Source of the DNA: Microbacteriaceae bacterium PS02066
GTDB taxonomy: Bacteria > Actinomycetota > Actinomycetes > Actinomycetales > Microbacteriaceae
Length of the DNA stretch: 64,000 nucleotides
NCBI GenBank assembly: GCA_029959545.1
Contig: JASCPH010000006.1
Location: forward strand, 1 to 64,000
Direction of reading: 5' to 3'
Each line of letters opens with the position of its first letter. Within the stretch, counting starts at the first letter, position 1. Below are positions 62,948 to 64,000 of this stretch, in pieces. The notes under the pieces were generated by a model. The model did no database searches, was not told the DNA's origin, and saw nothing but the letters and a program-made list of their open reading frames with translations. The position numbers and the translations under genes were made by a program.

Positions 62948-64000
62948 GCGTGGTGCTGTACTCGGCCGATCTGGTGCTGCCCATCACTGCGCCGCCGATC
63001 CCGCAGGGGGCGATCGCCGTCAGCGGCGGCCGCATCCGCCACGTCGGCGACCGCGACTGGGTGCGTCGCGAGCTCACCGCCCGCGGCGCCTCCTTCACCG
63101 AGGTGCACTGGCCGGGCGTGCTCCTGCCGGGACTCGTCAACGCCCACTCGCACCTGCAGTACACGGGAATGGCCGAGGTCGGCCGCGGCAGCTACCGCGG
63201 CTTCGAAGACTGGGCGGCGGCCTTCGACCCGGTCTACGAGCGCGGGCACGACTGGAAGGCGGATGCGGACGCCGGAGCGCGACAGGTGATCGAGGCGGGC
63301 ACGACGGCGGTCGCCGACATCGTGACCGACGCGCCCGCCGCCGGTGTGCTGCACGACGCCGGCCTTCACGGCATCACCTACTGGGAGGTGATGAGCTGGA
63401 CGAACGCCGACTGGGCGGCGACCGGCAGAGCTCAGGTCGAGGCGGCGCTCGACGCGCTCCCCTCGCCACCCGGCACCGGGCTCTCACCCCATGCGCCGTA
63501 CTCGCTCGACGTCGAGCCGCTGCTGGAGATCCCCGACATCGTGCGTGAGCGCGGCGGCCGCATCCATCTGCACCTCGGTGAGGCCGCGTTCGAGCGCGAG
63601 TCGGGCGCTCCGCATCCGATGCCGTGGCAGGAGCGTCGCGCCGGCAGCTTCCGCGAGCTGCGCGGCGACGGCTTCGGCACGGGCGCCACGGAGTTCGTCG
63701 ACCAGCTGGGTGTGCTCGGGCCGGACTGTCACATCGCGCACGGCGTCTACATGACCGCGCGAGACCGCGCGCTGCTGCGCGCACGCGGCACCTCGGTGGC
63801 GCTGTGCCCCCGCTCCAACGCGGTCATCGGCCTCGACGAGCCTCCCGTGGCGGCCTACCTCGCCGAGGGCAACGGCATCGCCGTCGGCACCGACTCGCTC
63901 TCCTCGAGTCCCTCGCTCGACCTGCTGGCGGATGTGGCGGCGCTGCACCGCATCGCCCGGGCGCAGGGCTACTCCGACCGCGGACTCGCGGCGCAACTGC
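62944..64000 (+). CDS. Amidohydrolase, nucleoside/SAH-deaminase-like, cut by the window end
   Basis: The first 352 residues are visible and the C-terminus is missing. It is a metal-dependent TIM-barrel hydrolase with NAHSHLQ (His68, His70), HLHLGE, a later histidine in IAHGVYM and the aspartate in GTDSLSSSP. The pattern matches the MTA/SAH deaminase and aminofutalosine deaminase branch. Translational coupling to an S-adenosylhomocysteinase-like gene supports action on the same nucleoside. The exact substrate is open. Confidence 0.85.
   Translation, partial: MSVVLYSADLVLPITAPPIPQGAIAVSGGRIRHVGDRDWVRRELTARGASFTEVHWPGVLLPGLVNAHSHLQYTGMAEVGRGSYRGFEDWAAAFDPVYERGHDWKADADAGARQVIEAGTTAVADIVTDAPAAGVLHDAGLHGITYWEVMSWTNADWAATGRAQVEAALDALPSPPGTGLSPHAPYSLDVEPLLEIPDIVRERGGRIHLHLGEAAFERESGAPHPMPWQERRAGSFRELRGDGFGTGATEFVDQLGVLGPDCHIAHGVYMTARDRALLRARGTSVALCPRSNAVIGLDEPPVAAYLAEGNGIAVGTDSLSSSPSLDLLADVAALHRIARAQGYSDRGLAAQL

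Overview
The window is a chromosomal segment of a high-GC actinobacterium. The gene order and protein style point to Microbacteriaceae, most likely Microbacterium or a close relative; this is inferred from sequence style, not from a database match. It spans the replication origin. dnaA, dnaN, recF, dciA, gyrB and gyrA run leftward from about 39.1 to 29.6 kb. rpmH, rnpA, yidD, yidC, jag, rsmG, parA and parB run rightward from 39.4 to 44.5 kb. The dnaA-dnaN gap (37.24-37.67 kb) carries a cluster of DnaA boxes and is the likely oriC. Three perfect parS sites lie at 41.8-42.6 kb.

Region by region: 0-0.12 kb is the end of an IS3-family element. 0.4-6.2 kb holds a HAD phosphatase, a rhomboid-like/DUF2156 membrane protein, a cold-shock protein, a GntR regulator, an aldo/keto reductase and a small hypothetical gene. 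6.2-8.45 kb is a lower-GC two-gene unit, a reverse transcriptase followed by a HEPN-domain protein, abutting tRNA-Leu(CAG); it is the best candidate for an undescribed defence system. 8.8-17.65 kb is the conserved growth and division operon fhaA-fhaB-pstP-rodA-pbpA-pknA-pknB. 17.6-21.1 kb holds a glutamine amidotransferase, a 51-aa membrane protein, a class E sortase, crgA, a rhomboid protease and a cyclophilin. 21.2-26.6 kb is accessory: a YbaK deacylase, a PIG-L lipoprotein, a Nudix hydrolase, a type VII secretion-like substrate module and a small membrane protein. 26.7-29.05 kb is an island inserted in tRNA-Ala, bounded by a 44-nt imperfect direct repeat, carrying a HipA-like kinase and a DUF3037 protein. 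tRNA-Ala, tRNA-Ile and a DUF3566 protein then lead into gyrA.

Right of parB is a block of repeats, then a small conserved gene, trxA, trxB, murJ and a DUF6049 protein (leftward). A methyltransferase and a CCA-adding-type nucleotidyltransferase (rightward) follow. 53.3-64 kb is mostly metabolic and regulatory: azoreductase/HxlR, a PadR-controlled membrane protein operon, a GAF-domain regulator with an aldehyde dehydrogenase and its DUF779 partner, a GtrA-like protein, a small lipoprotein, and an S-adenosylhomocysteinase-like protein overlapping an amidohydrolase cut by the window end.

Recurrent sequence features: many genes start 5-7 nt after a TANNNT -10 box, as expected of leaderless mRNAs. 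The octamer GGATGCGG/CCGCATCC is strongly over-represented in the core but nearly absent from the two islands. Two loci 5 kb apart share a hairpin repeat built on TGTCCCACTT. No CRISPR array or rRNA gene was seen.
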